64,000 nucleotides of DNA from Paragonimus westermani (GCA_008508345.1 QNGE01002644.1:1-64000), one strand, 5' to 3'; counted from the stretch's first letter, positions 9,490 to 23,521 are shown. Numbers and translations are program-made. Notes: generated by a model from the letters alone, not told the origin.

Positions 9490-12400
9490 ATAAAGGATAA
9501 CAATGTTTCGTACGTGCTTGGTTCAAGCAAACATTCAGGTAGTGGACGCTCGAAATATGACAATGGGTGTGGTTGCTGCTGAGTTTGCATGGTAGACGAC
9601 GTTCTGGTGTATAAAATACAAGCGACGTAAAAGTGAGAGCCCTGGATTACGACGTGTTCAGTGAGTTTAGTTCACATATTTCTCATTGCACAGTCCTTGT
9701 GATACATGTTGCCAATCACGCTTCAACGTGGTTAGGAGAAAAACCAAGTTGGTTCTTATCTTCTTCACACTGGTGCACAACCACGACATAACTGCCTTTC
9801 TGTATGATGAGCTCACGGAAAGTTAAGTAGACGACTCGAGGCGTCTTTTCGAGTACAGCAAACCAACTGCTGATTTGGAGAAATATGCTGCGACCATGAA
9901 TATCTGCAACATCCGTCCTCCGTTGAATCCTCCAGCGAAAAGTAAGTCGGTGAACGTACATTAATTTTACAGAAAATCTGCTACAACTTCTGAATCATCA
10001 TCGTGCTGCCTGTCGTTACAGATGCATGCATACGTGTTTCGCATGGAGGCAGCAGGTGCAGTCATTCAGGCGGTTTCATAAAGTGGTAAACGTCGAAGTC
10101 ACGCATGGGACCAACCGCTACAATTAGGTTTACTATCAGTTAACATTCGCCGCTGTAGGCTGAAGTTTCCGTTACAGACGGGATGGGTCATGGACGACCC
10201 GTGATATATGCCTATATTTGAAGTGAGAAATACGCTTCCCTGCGCAGTTTATTGAAGGCGTTCAGGAGATGATGGGGGACCACATACATATCAGAACGTT
10301 CGTAATGGATATGATGATCTTCAAAATGCAAACAACACGGTTGGTCTTTGAGCGCGACATAAGATTATGCTACCTTCGTTTTCGGGATGCTGTGAAGAAA
10401 CATCTAAGTTGATGTACTGAACACTGCAACCACAATTCAGAAGAATCCATTTAAAAGCCAATATTTGCTTCACCGCACGGCTACTTGCGGCGACTCGAAA
10501 GGGCGCGTGAGCACCTTTGTCTAGTTATTTTGGAGGTTCAACCAAGATGCTGCAAAAATCAGGCGAACAGACCCGAACTCCATGAACTGTTGTATGTGCA
10601 ATTGGATTTATATAAAGCCTGCGTGGGCCATCCATGTAAAGTCAAATGTTGTTCACTCCGGAAATCGAACAAACAACCGTCTGTAAAATGCGAATGCTTG
10701 ACTAACGAAGCGTATTCACCCGAGAAGTCATTTGGCCACAGCCATGAGTTAAATTTGGTCCCACAGCGAGTGGCTAACGCGGGAGTTTGAGATGTTGTGC
10801 ACCTACGGTCGTGGGAGGTGGTCAGTGTCGACACGTACGTAGAAAATATACTGTCTTGACTGACAACTTTTGCTAGTTAGCTGGTGTTGAAACATCTCAA
10901 TGGGCTAGCTCCCCTACTGCAATTCGAACGACTGGACGAGTTCAAGGTAATCTCACTTTATGTAATATTACTTGGATGCTTCAAGTTAGCCATGAGAGCA
11001 CACAGTACACAGTGAACATCGATGACGGCACGTGTGGATAATATTCCTACAGGTCCCTGTGGTCACTGCGCATTGAAATGCTGTCCGTATTCAAAAAGTA
11101 TTTCTACCCGTACAGTAGGTTGCCGTTATACATGACCGCATTTGCTCAGAGCTGCTTCCCAGTCCATCGACGATGGCTTGCTGGATACAATCTTACCAGG
11201 AGCAGTATGTTCCGCCGAGAGGTCACAGCCTGCAATGTTAATGCATTTCAAATAGATTACAAAATGCTGCATCATACTTTGGCCAGGTAGCATGATGTAA
11301 ACCCCAGGACAGGAAGCCGCGTTTTCGAGGCCATCATAGCTCTCATGCACGAGCACGCCGAGAAAGTTAAGGTGGCCTTACCACACACAGGCTTCCTCCT
11401 TCTTCCATCCCGCAATTCAACCAGCCAGGGTATGAAAAGTGCTCAAATGGGGGTGCCCTGTGGATGTTGTGGTGGCCCCGCTAATATGAATAATTATCGG
11501 AGCGATAACCGCCAGCTAATTTTCTATTTGGAATGTATGAATAATGCCAATATAACCTACTGCTGTTTCTGCACAGAGTGGTTGCAACCCTCGTCGCCAA
11601 CTACATTCCAACTTCAGTTACTATGCCAGTTCCGTCTCATCACCCTCAAAAATTGTATCGCCTCCGACGATGACACATAAAAAGCGACCGTGTGCTTCAC
11701 CGTTAATGAGTGATGACCCGAATATCCCTGGAGATGAGTTTCGTGTTGTTTTCCCATGCAAGCGGGCCCAAGTTGAAGTGTTGGAAAATGACTACACAAC
11801 AACAGTATGTGATGCCCTACCTACAATGTTACGTATTGCTCAACCTAGGGCTCGTACACACAGTAAGAGGAGGACTTCTACTGAGGCGCAACCGAAAGTA
11901 AGACGGCTGTGAAAATCGTGTGGAATACGTGAGCTAATGATCTACGTATAACAAATGCGTTCCGACACTCTCATCCCATTTCCACATCATGGCGTTGTGA
12001 CAGCAGGGTGCACGTAAGCTGACCGTCGAGCATAGACGTCAGCGGGTCACCTCGAAAGGCTTCATGTGGTAGCGTGATCCGCTTCCCTTCCAATCGGTGT
12101 GCCCTTTGGAAGTCACAAGAAGTGACACCTCTTTGGGACTTCGTGTAGCTTCACAAAATTGCGGATTTCTTTGTCACCATAATGCCTAAACAGCTTACGC
12201 CCGATTACAGTGAGTAGTTTATAGAGCAAGCAGATCACGCTGACTTGCACCCGCATTATATTTGGAAGTCATCAGTTGCAGCCCTATCTACTGACCCAGG
12301 GCGCACCCAAACTTCGGTGGTTTCTAGTTCCATGTGGGAATGATCATAAACACTCGCACCTATCAACTGTCGGCAACTATTTCACGGGACGTCAAGAGCA

Positions 12401-12735
12401 CAATGTCAAGAAAAATGGTTTACAACGTACACTGCGAACTTCCGTTAATCATTCGTTGCTAACTCCTTCTGTCTACCGAATCACAAAACTTCAGCTACCT
12501 CGTCAACCTATTTCGCTATTAAATTTACGCGACTTCTCAGTATCCTTGAAAACCTTTCACACATTAAAACAAAAAATACTTTCCATAACACATTAGACAC
12601 AGTTCATATTTTTTAGAACATTCCGTCCACCACCATTGAGACGATATTCCACCCTCACATACTAAAGGTCTACCAAAGATAGCGTTTACTTCCTGCGTAT
12701 AATTTTCAGAAAATTTCAGCGGTAGTATCGCCTGC
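9490..12735. other. No recognisable gene
   Basis: Open frames of up to 111 codons occur on both strands (for example around 10485-10834 and 11345-11912), but none shows a family motif, a codon pattern that carries over neighbouring frames, or convincing splice borders. I found no RNA gene and no repeat shared with the rest of the window. The stretch may hold old, unrecognisable element debris or intronic DNA. Confidence 0.4.
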
Positions 12736-12737
12736 AA

Positions 12738-12810
12738 TTGTCTGCAATTATCGCGTGCAACCCAGCGTGCTTGCTTCACATGCGTTTAGGAGTATGCATT
12801 ATTATTCCTA
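12738..12810 (+). repeat. 3' end of a dispersed repeat family with ATT tail (copy a)
   Basis: The segment reads GCGTGCAACCCAGCGTGCTTGCTTCACATGCG in pieces, followed by a short ATT run. Nearly the same end occurs at 38120-38182, at 42800-42923 and, on the other strand, at 22556-22610. Here only about 70 bp match, and the repeat stops exactly where the coding remains of the minus-strand LINE begin at about 12812, so it seems to have been joined or inserted there. Confidence 0.6.
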
Positions 12811-13199
12811 TTTCAATCTATGTTACAACTTGAAAGACCAACCTGAAAATCATCCCGTTATCCCCACTTTTGACCGCCATTATTTGACTTGCCTGATTTT
12901 AACTATCCGTACAGCAAAACCTTTGGAGTACGGTCATCGCCCACTCGGCGAACGTGACATAGACAGTGGAGCTGATTCAACATCAGCAGGGCTTTCATCC
13001 CCTCAGTATCCGTTCGCCATAGTACCTCAATGTTTCGAACCATGTCTGACCACCGAATACTCGAGGTGCACCTCAGACATTGAAAATGGAAGCTGCCCAT
13101 GTATCGTAGGTTCTGGTACTATAATGTCCACTATCCACTGCCGTACAGCAGTACAGAAAACACCACTGGGCGGTAGACACACAGTTTGGTGATTCACTG

Positions 13200-14015
13200 C
13201 AGGATGTGGTTCTTCCGCGCATGCCTTCATAGACGTATAAAAGCAACGCTAGTCTTCGCCACACGAGCTCTTAACTCACGGTCCACAGAGAGATCTTTCG
13301 ATAAAGTGCTATTCAAGTAACAATAATTCCCACGACCATCGGGAATGTCTCTTTCGACGCGAACTTGGGATTAGGGGTGCAGGAACATCACATCCACCTG
13401 TATAAGGCTGAAAGAAAAAAATGTCACCTGCGTTGATGTCCAGTCCCAACTTAAATGCCACGGACGCAAAGGCTGTCGCCAGGCGCTGCAGTCTTTTTTC
13501 ACTGTGTACCAACAACGCACTATCACCTGCGAAAAGAAGCACGCTCATCGTCGAGGTATGTATATGGGTTCGAACACCAGAATGTGGAGTATACGGCAGC
13601 GCCTATCCGTCCGGCAATCTGTTTCAACGCCATCCTCAGCAGAGTCCTAAAAAGCAACTGTTACCAGGGCAGTCAAATATATACGAAAAGGACATACAGG
13701 AGCTGGTTTCGTTCCCGGCACCTCTCCTGAGTCCGTCGGGCAACAAACCCCAGGTCGATTATACTGAGACTCGCTTGGACTCTACACTGCTTCTCGGGAA
13801 CATTTGTCCTCATGACTTCCATATTCAGACAGTTCAGCAGGACACTGACAAGCAACTTGCCTGTGAATCTCAGGAGAATGATGTTCGGATAGCTGCCGAG
13901 GAGTTGTCTGTTACCATCGTCCTTGAACGAGGGTACGATAAGTGTATCCTCGGAGTCTTGCGTCATTGCCTCGCGCTCCCAGATGGAATGAACAAGCTGG
14001 AGCAAGGCGCATTCC
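13200..14015 (-). pseudogene. LINE reverse transcriptase remnant, FADD changed to FAGD
   Basis: The open frame 13673-14005 holds the fingers region (WEREAM.QD...TLIVPSFKD, then LL.FTGKLLVSVLLN.L and CRV..SLSIID...ARRTQE). A second frame at 13309-13548 holds motif C and the thumb: LLFAGDSALLVHS and FKLGLDINAGD. One of the two catalytic aspartates is replaced by glycine. The part between the two frames, where motifs A and B should be, is too short, which points to a deletion of several hundred bases near 13550-13670. Confidence 0.7.
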
Positions 14016-14914
14016 GAAGCCGGTCCGCCATTCTTCAGGATCTCATCTGGTAATCTACCTTCGCCTGCATCCTTCCTGAAGCGCGGTTAACCACTCACTC
14101 TCTGCAACCCCAGTAGATCCGGGACGAGAACAAGTAAGGGTTTGATGGCCTGTTGTGCCAGGTTGTTAACGGTCACTCGGCCAATGGTATCAGTTTGGTT
14201 TGGCGAGCTAACAAAGTGGTAGCGCTACATCTTCACGATGTTCTCAGGCTGAGTGCAAGAACAACCGGTGTCCACGTCTATCCATGCCTTGTTAAACTGG
14301 ATAGATAGACCGAAGGTGGCCCCAAACGAATCACAGGACTCCCTGTGTTGTTGACGATCTGCCTAGCCCTGCGTCAGCTCACCCTGATTTTTCCACCAGT
14401 TGTCCTTTATCAAGCTAATGCGCTCGGCCAATTGACGGTGGGCACTCTAAAACTTGACCTACTTTACTCCATTGTTCGGATATATTGCGGAGGTGGCAAA
14501 CGCGGCACCTTTCTCCCGTACCAAGCTGGAGATAGGCACGTTGTTTCATCGAACCAGTCGGGATGTTCCTTACGCACCACGCCGATTTCCCCGGTAGCTG
14601 TCGCCCTGATCTTTGGTTTGGGTTATTGCCACATATCCTCAGGGTAGTGGATACAGGAGCGCCGTGCAGACAAACATCAACGGCGCTTTGAAAAACAAAT
14701 TTCTCCCCACAGTTATCTCAGTGTTTGACATCCAACTTTTGCAGTTGCCCAGAAAAGCTACAATAAGCACGATTGCATGTGTGAATAAACACTTTGGTCC
14801 TGACCGCCTGTGATCTGTGCTACCTTCAGCGTAACGCATCATCCGCGTGACGCGCGCTTCACGATTGTCGGGCTGCCCCACAACCCCGTGGTCGAGCAAA
14901 TGGTGATGATCGCT

Positions 14915-15560
14915 TCACGGATGAGTCAACATAGTGATGTTGCTCGCATCCAGCTGGAATCGGGAGCTCGTGATAGCTTGAGTAGCACACAAATGCATCA
15001 CATGTTCACCGTTCTCGCTGATTGAACCGATGCCGTAGGATCCGAGGACTGCCAGCAGGGCTACCGAGTCGCGCCCAGCTCGAACGTTCAAGTCATTCAT
15101 AACAACTGGTCGGTCACTCACCGGGGCTGACTGTTGATCACAGAACCGGTTCTTTGCATCATTAGTGTGACACAGATGGTACATAAACACCAGCATACCT
15201 CGGCTGAGTTGCAGGAGCATAGGCATGATTGGAAAGCTGCTGCCTTGTGGTTCGTGTATCACCAAAGCATTGGTGTGATCAACGACTGCGAAAGAGACAC
15301 CATGCTCCCGAGCACCGTCCGATGCATAGCATATCTAGTAGGATGTGTGCGCAGCGCGTGCTTCCCACAGTTTACCTTGGTTTGCAGGCCTTATCTCACA
15401 CAACGCTGCTACGTTGATTCCATAACGGCGCAGTCATATCGCGATCAGGACAGTGCGCCCTTCAAGCCATTGTGTGACGCTGCATCGATCCTTCAGCGTG
15501 CGTACGTTCCATATCCCATTGTGAAGCGTCTTGGGTCCCCGCACTTGCTTCCGGTTGGTC
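14915..15560 (-). pseudogene. LINE AP-endonuclease remnant
   Basis: The N-terminal nicking domain of the minus-strand LINE. The core pattern of the AP-endonuclease fold, normally GDFNAR followed by a glycine-rich turn, appears as NDLNVRAG at about 15075-15100, so the glycine before the catalytic aspartate region is changed. A following segment of the type SYGIGSISENGEHVM is close to the family. The upstream part needs a frame change near 15270. In the living element this enzyme nicks target DNA to prime reverse transcription. Here it is inactive because of frame breaks and altered active-site residues. Confidence 0.65.
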
Positions 15561-15639
15561 TTCGGGGTATTGAGACAAGAGTGAGCATTATCTGCTCCAG
15601 GATACACGTTGGAGGGGCGGTATGAGGGGGAACATTTGG

Positions 15640-18600
15640 CAGTAGCTTACTTTGGACTATCTACCCCACCATGTGCAGCAGATAAGACGACCCAATTCAT
15701 CCTGCGCGACAGCCGATGCAGTGTAGTATTCGGTTTAGTTTGAGGCGTCATGGCACACGTGTGCTAGCGATACTGTCAGGATGTTTGAACCTAGACAAAA
15801 GGACGATTAGGGCCCTTGACGAAAGCCTTTAGCTGAAAAGTTCGTAACACAAGGGGGCAAGTGACACATATACACAGACGCGACGGCATCGAAGACTTTA
15901 GATCAGGCTGGATAGTCACACCCCAAGACGCTTAGCACACTCACGAAGGAACAACGATAGTGAACACACAAACTTATCACACATACACAAAATCGGACCA
16001 GGCAAAAATGAACTTCAAGGTGAACCAGACCAGAACACACGGTCATCACTAAAAAACGCACCGAACACACGTGCTTTTTGTCCGGCTGCTCCCATTTGGC
16101 CAGTCTAACAAGATTGATCCTGCAAGGACCAAAGCTGCAGCCAGCACAGCCCGCTGGATCGAAAAAGCACACAAGAGTGACCACCACCCCAAGGTAGCAG
16201 AGAGGGTCATATGCGCATAAGCTCATCTGACCAGCGGTCACCATTAAACAACACAGAGCAATTCGGGGTAATTCTCAGATATCGCAGGTTCCACATACTT
16301 TTTGTGTAATTTGATCGTCAGTAAATGTGAATTTTCACCAGATTGCTTACCTTAAAGTTTTGTGCGAACCTTTAGGAATACTGTCAATTTTGCTTCCCGA
16401 TGAAACTTGTGGTACCAAGGTTTTAGTGAACAGTGTAGTTAGGCACCAGTTCATCAAGTAGTTCGAGCATGAATAGGGGAACATGGGTCTGGGCGTTGAA
16501 AAATGGCCAAGATCATGGATGCGATGAGGCATATCGGCGCTCTCTGTTGAGCTGACCGCCGCAAAGAGATTTAAATGAATTTTCACAAATTTTTTTGAAA
16601 GTTTGGGTTGCCCCGACGCGGAAGGGCAAAACTGCTTTTATAACTGACCATGTAATATCTATAAACCACTCGCAAATTCCATCGGAGGGAACGTTATCGC
16701 AAGAACACAAAAATATCCGTACTGTTCCGTCAGCGGCGCACTAGGGTGCGTGCGAGTTTCAGTCGAATGAAAGTCACTATCTGCACCTGGTTTTTCAAAA
16801 GCGTCTGTTCGAATTTTCAAGCGGTTAAAACAATTTTTACTTCCTCCCGTTATCGTCTGGTTGAGACACTGGTTGGCATTTATCCCATTAAGTACATTGA
16901 CCAATAAGAAACTTCAGTTTGACGGTCATTGAATGCGTTGTTAAGCAGCCCAGGTTGGTTATTCGCAGGTAAAAATAAACCATGTGGTTTTCATTAAGAT
17001 GTGGAATTCAGCCCTCAGCAACCTTGAATCTGTAGGGCAAACGGACGTGGCATACAGCATTTCACTTCACTTCGCGTCACGCCGCAGTAACTAACAGTTG
17101 TTACAAAAAGCTGTTTTTGTCCCGCACACATAGTTCGCGTTTTCGCGTGCTTTCCCCAATCTGACTGGGTATGCATTTCGCAGGTCAACCTGTGAAGTGC
17201 GAACTTCTAACGTGGTGGGAAGTATTCAGATTTTGGAGAGGACAAGATTTGCAAAGTTCGTGGCTAAGCAAACAAAATAGAACAATTCCGGCGGTTTTCA
17301 CGATTCGTGTCCAAGTCGGCGTGCACTACAACTGCGGTCTTCCTCATAGTGAAGGTCGGGGGACTTGCGCACGTCTATTGCTGCGCTGGACAATTTACAC
17401 TTTGGGTTATGCGACATTCCACAACTTTACTCAGGTCCAACCTCGCCTGCAACTACGGGAGTCACGGTATGGATCTGTAAGTCTAACAACCCCGCACATT
17501 AATCAATGGTCTTCGCTATGGAGCAGGCGGTAGGCGGAGGAATTTCAGGGGTTTCTATACACTCTTTTTAACCACTGAGCAAACAAAAATTTCATCCGTA
17601 CGACGGCCGGAAAGAACTGTCACACCGCCCCGATGTGGATTCTCATTTTTGTGTACGGCATTCATCAGTGAGTGGAACAGTCACAGTCACTATACTAACG
17701 GCATCTATCAGCAGGCAAATCGGCGAAAGAATGCTCCGTTTCAATCAGTGGCGAAACAAAAACAAATTAAGAGATGAGAGTACATGTAGTGTGCGTGACG
17801 AAAAGTTGGCGCATGTTTAGGTGTTCGTTCGTGCAGGTTCACGGACTGTCTTCCACCTGTTAGTAAAAGGCACGTAAGTGTTGGAAGATAAAATTGTGTA
17901 TAAGTAGTGAGTTTATGAGATTTGTAAGCCACTCATCTGATTATCTGAAGGAGGGATACCTACAGTTCATATCTCAGAACCAAGCTATTCAGTCGTCACA
18001 TCTGGCCGTATTGGTTGAATCTACGCAAGGAATGTGTCTGCCTGGAACCTTCAATGTATCAGATGGTGTTATCTGCCAGAATGTTCGGCTTTTAGCCAAA
18101 ATGAACTCACTGAAGTGTAAAAAGCGCGTGACTGTCCTATTGTGTACCTCAAAACGGCATTAATGTATAAACCCGATTAGCCAGCAAATGGTATCGAAAT
18201 GCCTTCGCGATCTCGTACCCAGGCTGTGATTATCATTTTGGATATCGAGGAATAGGTTTGCGGATTCGGGTTTCCGAAAATGATAGTTGGGCGTTCTGTT
18301 ACATGCAGCAAGGATCATTTGCCACGGGAACATATGATATATACGAGCCAAACATCCACCCTTTGGTGGTCAGTTCTAACTGTTTCACGTCTACGTTTCA
18401 TCGTACTCAGCTACTGCTGGTTGTGGAAGGGGATTTCACGGCACTACTGTTCTTCAATATGGGAACGAATTTCAACGTAGTCGACGTTAGGCGCCAGCAA
18501 AACAGGCTAGAAGGCTAAACTTGCCTAAGTGAACACCATAGTATGCTGCAAGAGATGGATTTCTTCTCAGGCGCCGATAACCAACAACGCGAAGATGGTT

Positions 18601-21600
18601 GGATATCTATTCGTACAGATATATTTTATGTGAGTACGGCCATTTAGACATGTGAAGATTTGTGTGTCAAAAGGTCAGGGGTGTGACGTATAGAGTGATG
18701 AATAATGAATTCCATTTTGAAATGTACCTTATGTGTGCACCATGCACCAACGGAGATACTTCAATGCTTTGCTTATCATTTGACTTGGAATGATGGTTTC
18801 TCCTTGGATACATTTTGATCGTAGGCTGACATATAACCCAGGTAGTTAGAATGTTCGTTGAGGTGTCATGAAAATAGGAAAGGACCACCTGCCAAAGAGC
18901 TGTCACTAGCACGTCATGAAGCATATGACTCAAATAAGCAACCAGCCTGAGGCACGCCTTATCAGCCAACCAAACCAGTCCGGATGGAATGGTCGTAGGC
19001 GGTAGTTGTACGATCTTCCACGAAGACGTTGAGCAACGTGTAGCGACAAACCAATGATCCCAAATACTCGAAGCAGGATTGGAGCGCAATTCCACGGTAC
19101 TAGTGAACAAGTTATTAAAGTGAATATTTAGATAATTTCAACAGTTTCGATCGACAGATCGTTTTTGGGGATTGGGTTACAATTTGCTGCTGAGCGGGCT
19201 AAATATGAACTATAATCACATAATAAGGCATTCATACCAAAAAAACTATTCCGAGCAGTCAACAGGTTCAAAACAATGGCGATGAGCCGAGCTCCAATAA
19301 AGGGGGTGCACGCACCACTCAAGTGAAGTGCAATGACCGACAACTGGCTTTTCTCACAATCATCAAATTGACAAGACAAAGCAAAATTTTCTATGGGAAG
19401 GTCCAAATTAACGTCTAGAAACAGAGCAGATTGAATGCAGAGAGGTAAATATTTGGGAGGATATGGTTGGTCCGGATTTTCACATGATTTCAGTTTGAAA
19501 TTTGATACAGTAGTGTGGCTTTATCGGGATTTCGGCCGTGTGGTCAAATTACTGTGAACCATCTTGATCATTTTCTGGCGTTGCTTTATCGCGCCTCCTG
19601 AAGCGTGAACTGTCCCAGTGCTCTGACCGCCAAATACAACTCTTTCACTTGAGTCACTCTGTGTTTGGTTGTCATGTAAAATGGTCCCATTTAATTTGTT
19701 TCGCTTCTTATCGGTCACACACGGTAATCGTTTTGTCCGATAAAGTAGCAGTCTTTGTTGCCAAATGTGAACCTATTTTTCCAGTAACCGGTGTTGATGC
19801 GTCTCTTCCCATTCTCGGTGTTGGGCCAAGCGGTTGAGGGTGGGATCGCAAGAATGATATAACAACGGACGACTCCGAGTGCCATATACGCGACACACGT
19901 AAGCATTGGCAATTCCAGCGGAGGAAATGGGACCGATCCTGTGGAACTGTCCGCTCAACTAGATGCGTTCCCTATCACGCTCCCATAAATATTCGTTAGG
20001 CGAGATTAAAGGACGCTGAGAACCTCTTGAAGACCGAAGGACTCGCGGGATCTTCAACCTTTGGTCGCTTTCGAGCAACTGACAAAGTCCTGCACTGCTC
20101 TCTGCACAATCGTTAGGTGGATTTTGGGATTAATTACTCTCCTTTATCCAAGCCAATTAATTACCACATTTTACAAACAATGTTCGCACAAAGTAGTGAT
20201 GAATACTTTTGAGGATGTACCTGGACGTATTTTCCAGCCCAACCCTGAAACATTTGAGGCGTCGAGATACACATAACCTCGTAAGAAATGAATTGCTGCA
20301 GCATCATATCTTCTGCACCAAACCTGCAAGACAAGCGAATTTCCTCCTCTCCAAAAATGTGCGTCATGTTTTTGTAGGCTGCAGTTCTGTTCTCGGTGAT
20401 CACACCTCTCTTGCTGGCGCATTTCGCATTCGTCACATAACACAGTTGATTACTTTTTATCGCTCGGGATTATCCGCGACGATCGTCCCAATCCAAGTAT
20501 GTTTTTCATTGACGGATAGGGGGATACGCATTATTACTATTGTTGACTGAAGTTAGTTGAAAATTGGCGCGTAATTTATCCATGATGTCAGCAAAATCAA
20601 ACACAACCGTTTTCAACGTTGGACGGTATCGCGACAGCATCAGTGGAATCGTTCTTCTTGCTGATACCAGAGTGAGCCACGACCCTCGGTTCAGCCGACA
20701 CGAAGGCGACTTCCGAATAAAGCTGATCGACTCAATTGATCCAGGGAAGGCGCGATTGATCCTTCATTGAGGAAATCTTGGCTTCCCACTTTTGAAGAAA
20801 TATTGATGTTTGGCGAACATTTTCGAGAGTCGCCCGTCCTTCAGCAGCCAGCAACAGTGCCTCGGTTTGAAAAAAACAATTGTTGGTTCTGGCCGGAGTC
20901 AGTGAGAATTACGTTAAGGTCACCGCAAGTAAAACTGAGTGAGATGGTAAGTGGCCCGCTGGAAAGCTCGGAAGGCTGAACCTTCACACTCGCTGCGCAA
21001 TGTTAATCTCGGCCATTCCCATGCCCACACTCCATTGGTCAAATTATCCTACTGCAAGTCACTTGTATATATCCCCATGTATTGATTACTCTAAATACTG
21101 GACGAAAGTTTCCCACGTTCTTACACGTAACATAATCTGAGCCGACAGCACGAACTTCTGTTTCAACTGTCTCTTTTTGTTTATCTCATGCCACCTCACT
21201 GAATTGCTTGCGCTACGGCATTATTGACCGATACATGCTGACTGTTAAATTCCGTGCTCAAATTCCACCTCGGTGTCATTTGTACAATTCGCTAACCATC
21301 ACCAGTTTTATTTCGGTGAACTTCTAACATCCTGTCTTATTCTGCGCCGGATCAACAGATTTGAAGCTGGCCCGATAGACTACATACGGCCGTGAATCCT
21401 GACTGCTTCCACAATAACCATGATAATTCTGTAACTTACGTAAGTGTGGTGAACAAAGAACGTAGAAAGATCGACCTGGGGATAACGATTTGAGACCAAT
21501 TCGAATGTCTGATTTTCGTTTGCGGTCAACATTTAGCCGGAGGTGTCGACATTCGAATCGAAATTTTCAACGGAACTGGACAGAATCATGACAGTACGTT

Positions 21601-22550
21601 GCCATCTGTGACAGTGAGCTGTCAACGCTTGATCAGTTTGAAACACGGCCCAGCTATTATTGAACATTTGGGGCCATCTGAAATCCGTTTCATTCCATAA
21701 CGACTGCGCGACGGAGGAATCGAGAAGCATGACGCGAAGCCTTAATGAAAGTTCCAGCTGTATTCTGATAATGCGATGATTAGCATTATGTGCGATTTTG
21801 TCTATTCATACACCACGGATGCCAAAAGTGCACAAAGAAACGTGCTGTCGCCCCACCCTGTCAGGAACAGGTCCACAGTGTGTTTCAAATAACCACCGGG
21901 AAAAACCGGAAAACAAGTTGCTCAGCTCAGCTTTGTCTTGTCCACCCTTACCTCCACCATCACTCTATGCCATAAGCATTTATCGCTGGATTGTGACGAC
22001 AGTCCAGTAAGCTTTCCTGCTAGACATCGATTATGACTTTATGCTAACTACATGAAAATCGTGGAAGAACACCGGCCGTCCGGTGTGCAAGAAAAAAGAG
22101 CATTTAGTTCAAAAAGCACCTGGGGATAAACGGTTACTGGCTGTTGAGTCAAATGTGGCATCCAGCTTCGTTTATCTTACTGAGCACTGAAGATCGAATC
22201 TTTTGGGCTTGGGTTGAACTGAGCATCCGAAACCTTCCGACGTAATACTCAGCCACCTGTGTATAAATGTTGAGGCGTAAACTCCACCAATATATTGTGA
22301 ATCGGATCACGTTCTTCAGAGCCTAACGAAGAATTTGTGAAACAAATTCAGCGATGTCTTCCGGGAAGCGCTTGGCTGGTACACCAAGGTACTGAATATA
22401 CACTTTATGCTAAACTTGTTTTTTGGTGGAGACCACTTGTGTTATATGCTGCTTTACATATTGCGGCAGAAGAGTTGAAGGGTCTTTAATAGCCGGGGTC
22501 ACCCAGCCAGTCAATTATTCTGTTCGAACAGCCCTCATCTATACTGCTAA
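15640..22550. other. Long stretch without recognisable genes
   Basis: Almost 7 kb with no element or gene that I can name, apart from one short dispersed repeat at 19713-19822. Open frames reach 147 codons (minus strand, 18667-19110) and 120 codons (plus, 17171-17533), but none has family motifs. No RNA genes are evident. It may be host intron or intergenic DNA, or elements too old to read. Confidence 0.4.
19713..19822 (+). repeat. Short dispersed repeat, copy 1
   Basis: A segment containing GGTAATCGTTTTGTCCGATAAA, given here only in part as the core TCGTTTTGTCCGATAA, and later CCGGTGTTGATGCGTCTC recurs in the same orientation at 27896-28002 with moderate divergence and small indels. The second copy lies about 900 bp in front of a CsRn1-type Gypsy, so both may be remains of an LTR or leader; that link is inference. 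Confidence 0.5.
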
Positions 22551-22555
22551 ATGAA

Positions 22556-23110
22556 TAAATAATACATATTTCTCAACGCATTTGTGAGAAGCACGCTGGG
22601 TTATGCGCGATCACCGCAGATATTTACGGACGATATAGAATGAATAATTTAACGCTAGCACAGACCTAAGGTCTGCTGTCAAAAAGAACGTGGTCGAAAA
22701 GCAAATTATCGTAGTTTATAAAACTTTGACGCATTCAACATAGAAGATGGTTCTCTTGCTTCACAGATTTAGTCCCAAAAATGGGATGTTACACTAGTTA
22801 AGTTTCAACAGGTTATAGGATGGGCAATTTTTTAAATAAATCAAGGTCACTCCGTGATGAACGTCCAAACGCATATGTGTAGTGTTTCTCCATTAGGGGT
22901 CAAAATTGGCGTCCGGAAGATATCAAGTTAGGTCGGCTTTGGCGAGGCACAGCGAGAAACCCCAGAATCCAGCAAACGACTGGGCAGAGTCCGACGCAGG
23001 ATTTTGTCGACCGTCCAAAAACGTCAAAAAACTGAACATCCCGCGAACCGTTTAGTCAAGACGCAGTTTCATGCGTCCATCCGTGGTAGAAAAAATTCCC
23101 CACTTAATGG
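22556..23110 (-). repeat. Dispersed repeat family with 3' hairpin and ATT-like tail (copy b)
   Basis: The reverse complement aligns over at least 500 bp with 37620-38182: shared landmarks are a segment around a GTTCGCG.GATGTTC block, a stretch around TTTAAAAAATTGCCCATC, a stretch around TCTGTGAAGC.AG.GAAC, and the end CCCAGCGTGCTTCTCACAAATG. The last bases form a hairpin, TCTCA paired with TGAGA, at 22571-22589. A short ATTTATTCATTT-like tail follows. No coding potential is seen, so it could be a non-autonomous element or the 3' untranslated end of a LINE. Confidence 0.7.
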
Positions 23111-23521
23111 ATATTTATAAGAAGGCTAACGACTCTACCTGGTTTTCCGCAGACGTTGCCGCTGCATTAAACTTTGCGCCAGGGAAACATCAGTAGCACT
23201 TTCCATCCGTTGAGAACTTGTTCCCAAGGCTCAGTTCTGATAGATTATTCATCAAACAGAGTCGAGCTAAATCCCGTCCGCCAGTTAAAGTCAAGGATGA
23301 GTCCAGATGAATGGTAAACATCGACACACATCGGAGATTATGCCAGTATCGATATCTAAATTTTGACACGAAATCACCAACTGCAATCTTGAAAAGATCA
23401 CGGACACAATGACAACCGCTGTCCAAGAGGTAAAAGCACATTCCGACGACATCACAGTTATGGGTATCGATCCGGGTGATATTAAAAAAGAAACTAAGTC
23501 ATGTAAACGACTGTTGAAATG

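Larger units (their letters stand above)
12812..15560 (-). mobile_element. LINE with AP endonuclease and reverse transcriptase, minus strand (decayed)
   Basis: Reading from 15560 down: an endonuclease start like RLRRYGINVAALCEIR near 15410-15450, ALVIHEPQGSSFP near 15230-15265, VMNDLNVRAGRDSV near 15070-15110 and SRFQLDASNITMLTHP near 14920-14970. Then come RT blocks: SIWEREAMTQD near 13950-13985, N.RQLLGSY, CRERNQLLYV near 13690, and the active site LLFAGDSALLVHSEKRLQRL at 13480-13540, where FADD has become FAGD. The tail reads YLNSTLSKDLSVDREL near 13270-13320, then CLRC.SSIRWSDM near 13040-13090 and HVRRVGDD near 12920-12950. Frames change often. This is a 2.7-kb nearly colinear but dead copy of a type common in flatworms. 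Confidence 0.75.

Noticed and set aside
18667..19110. 147-codon minus-strand frame
   Set aside because: Longest frame in the gene-poor stretch, but no motif, no splice support and no repeat in the window; not better than chance.
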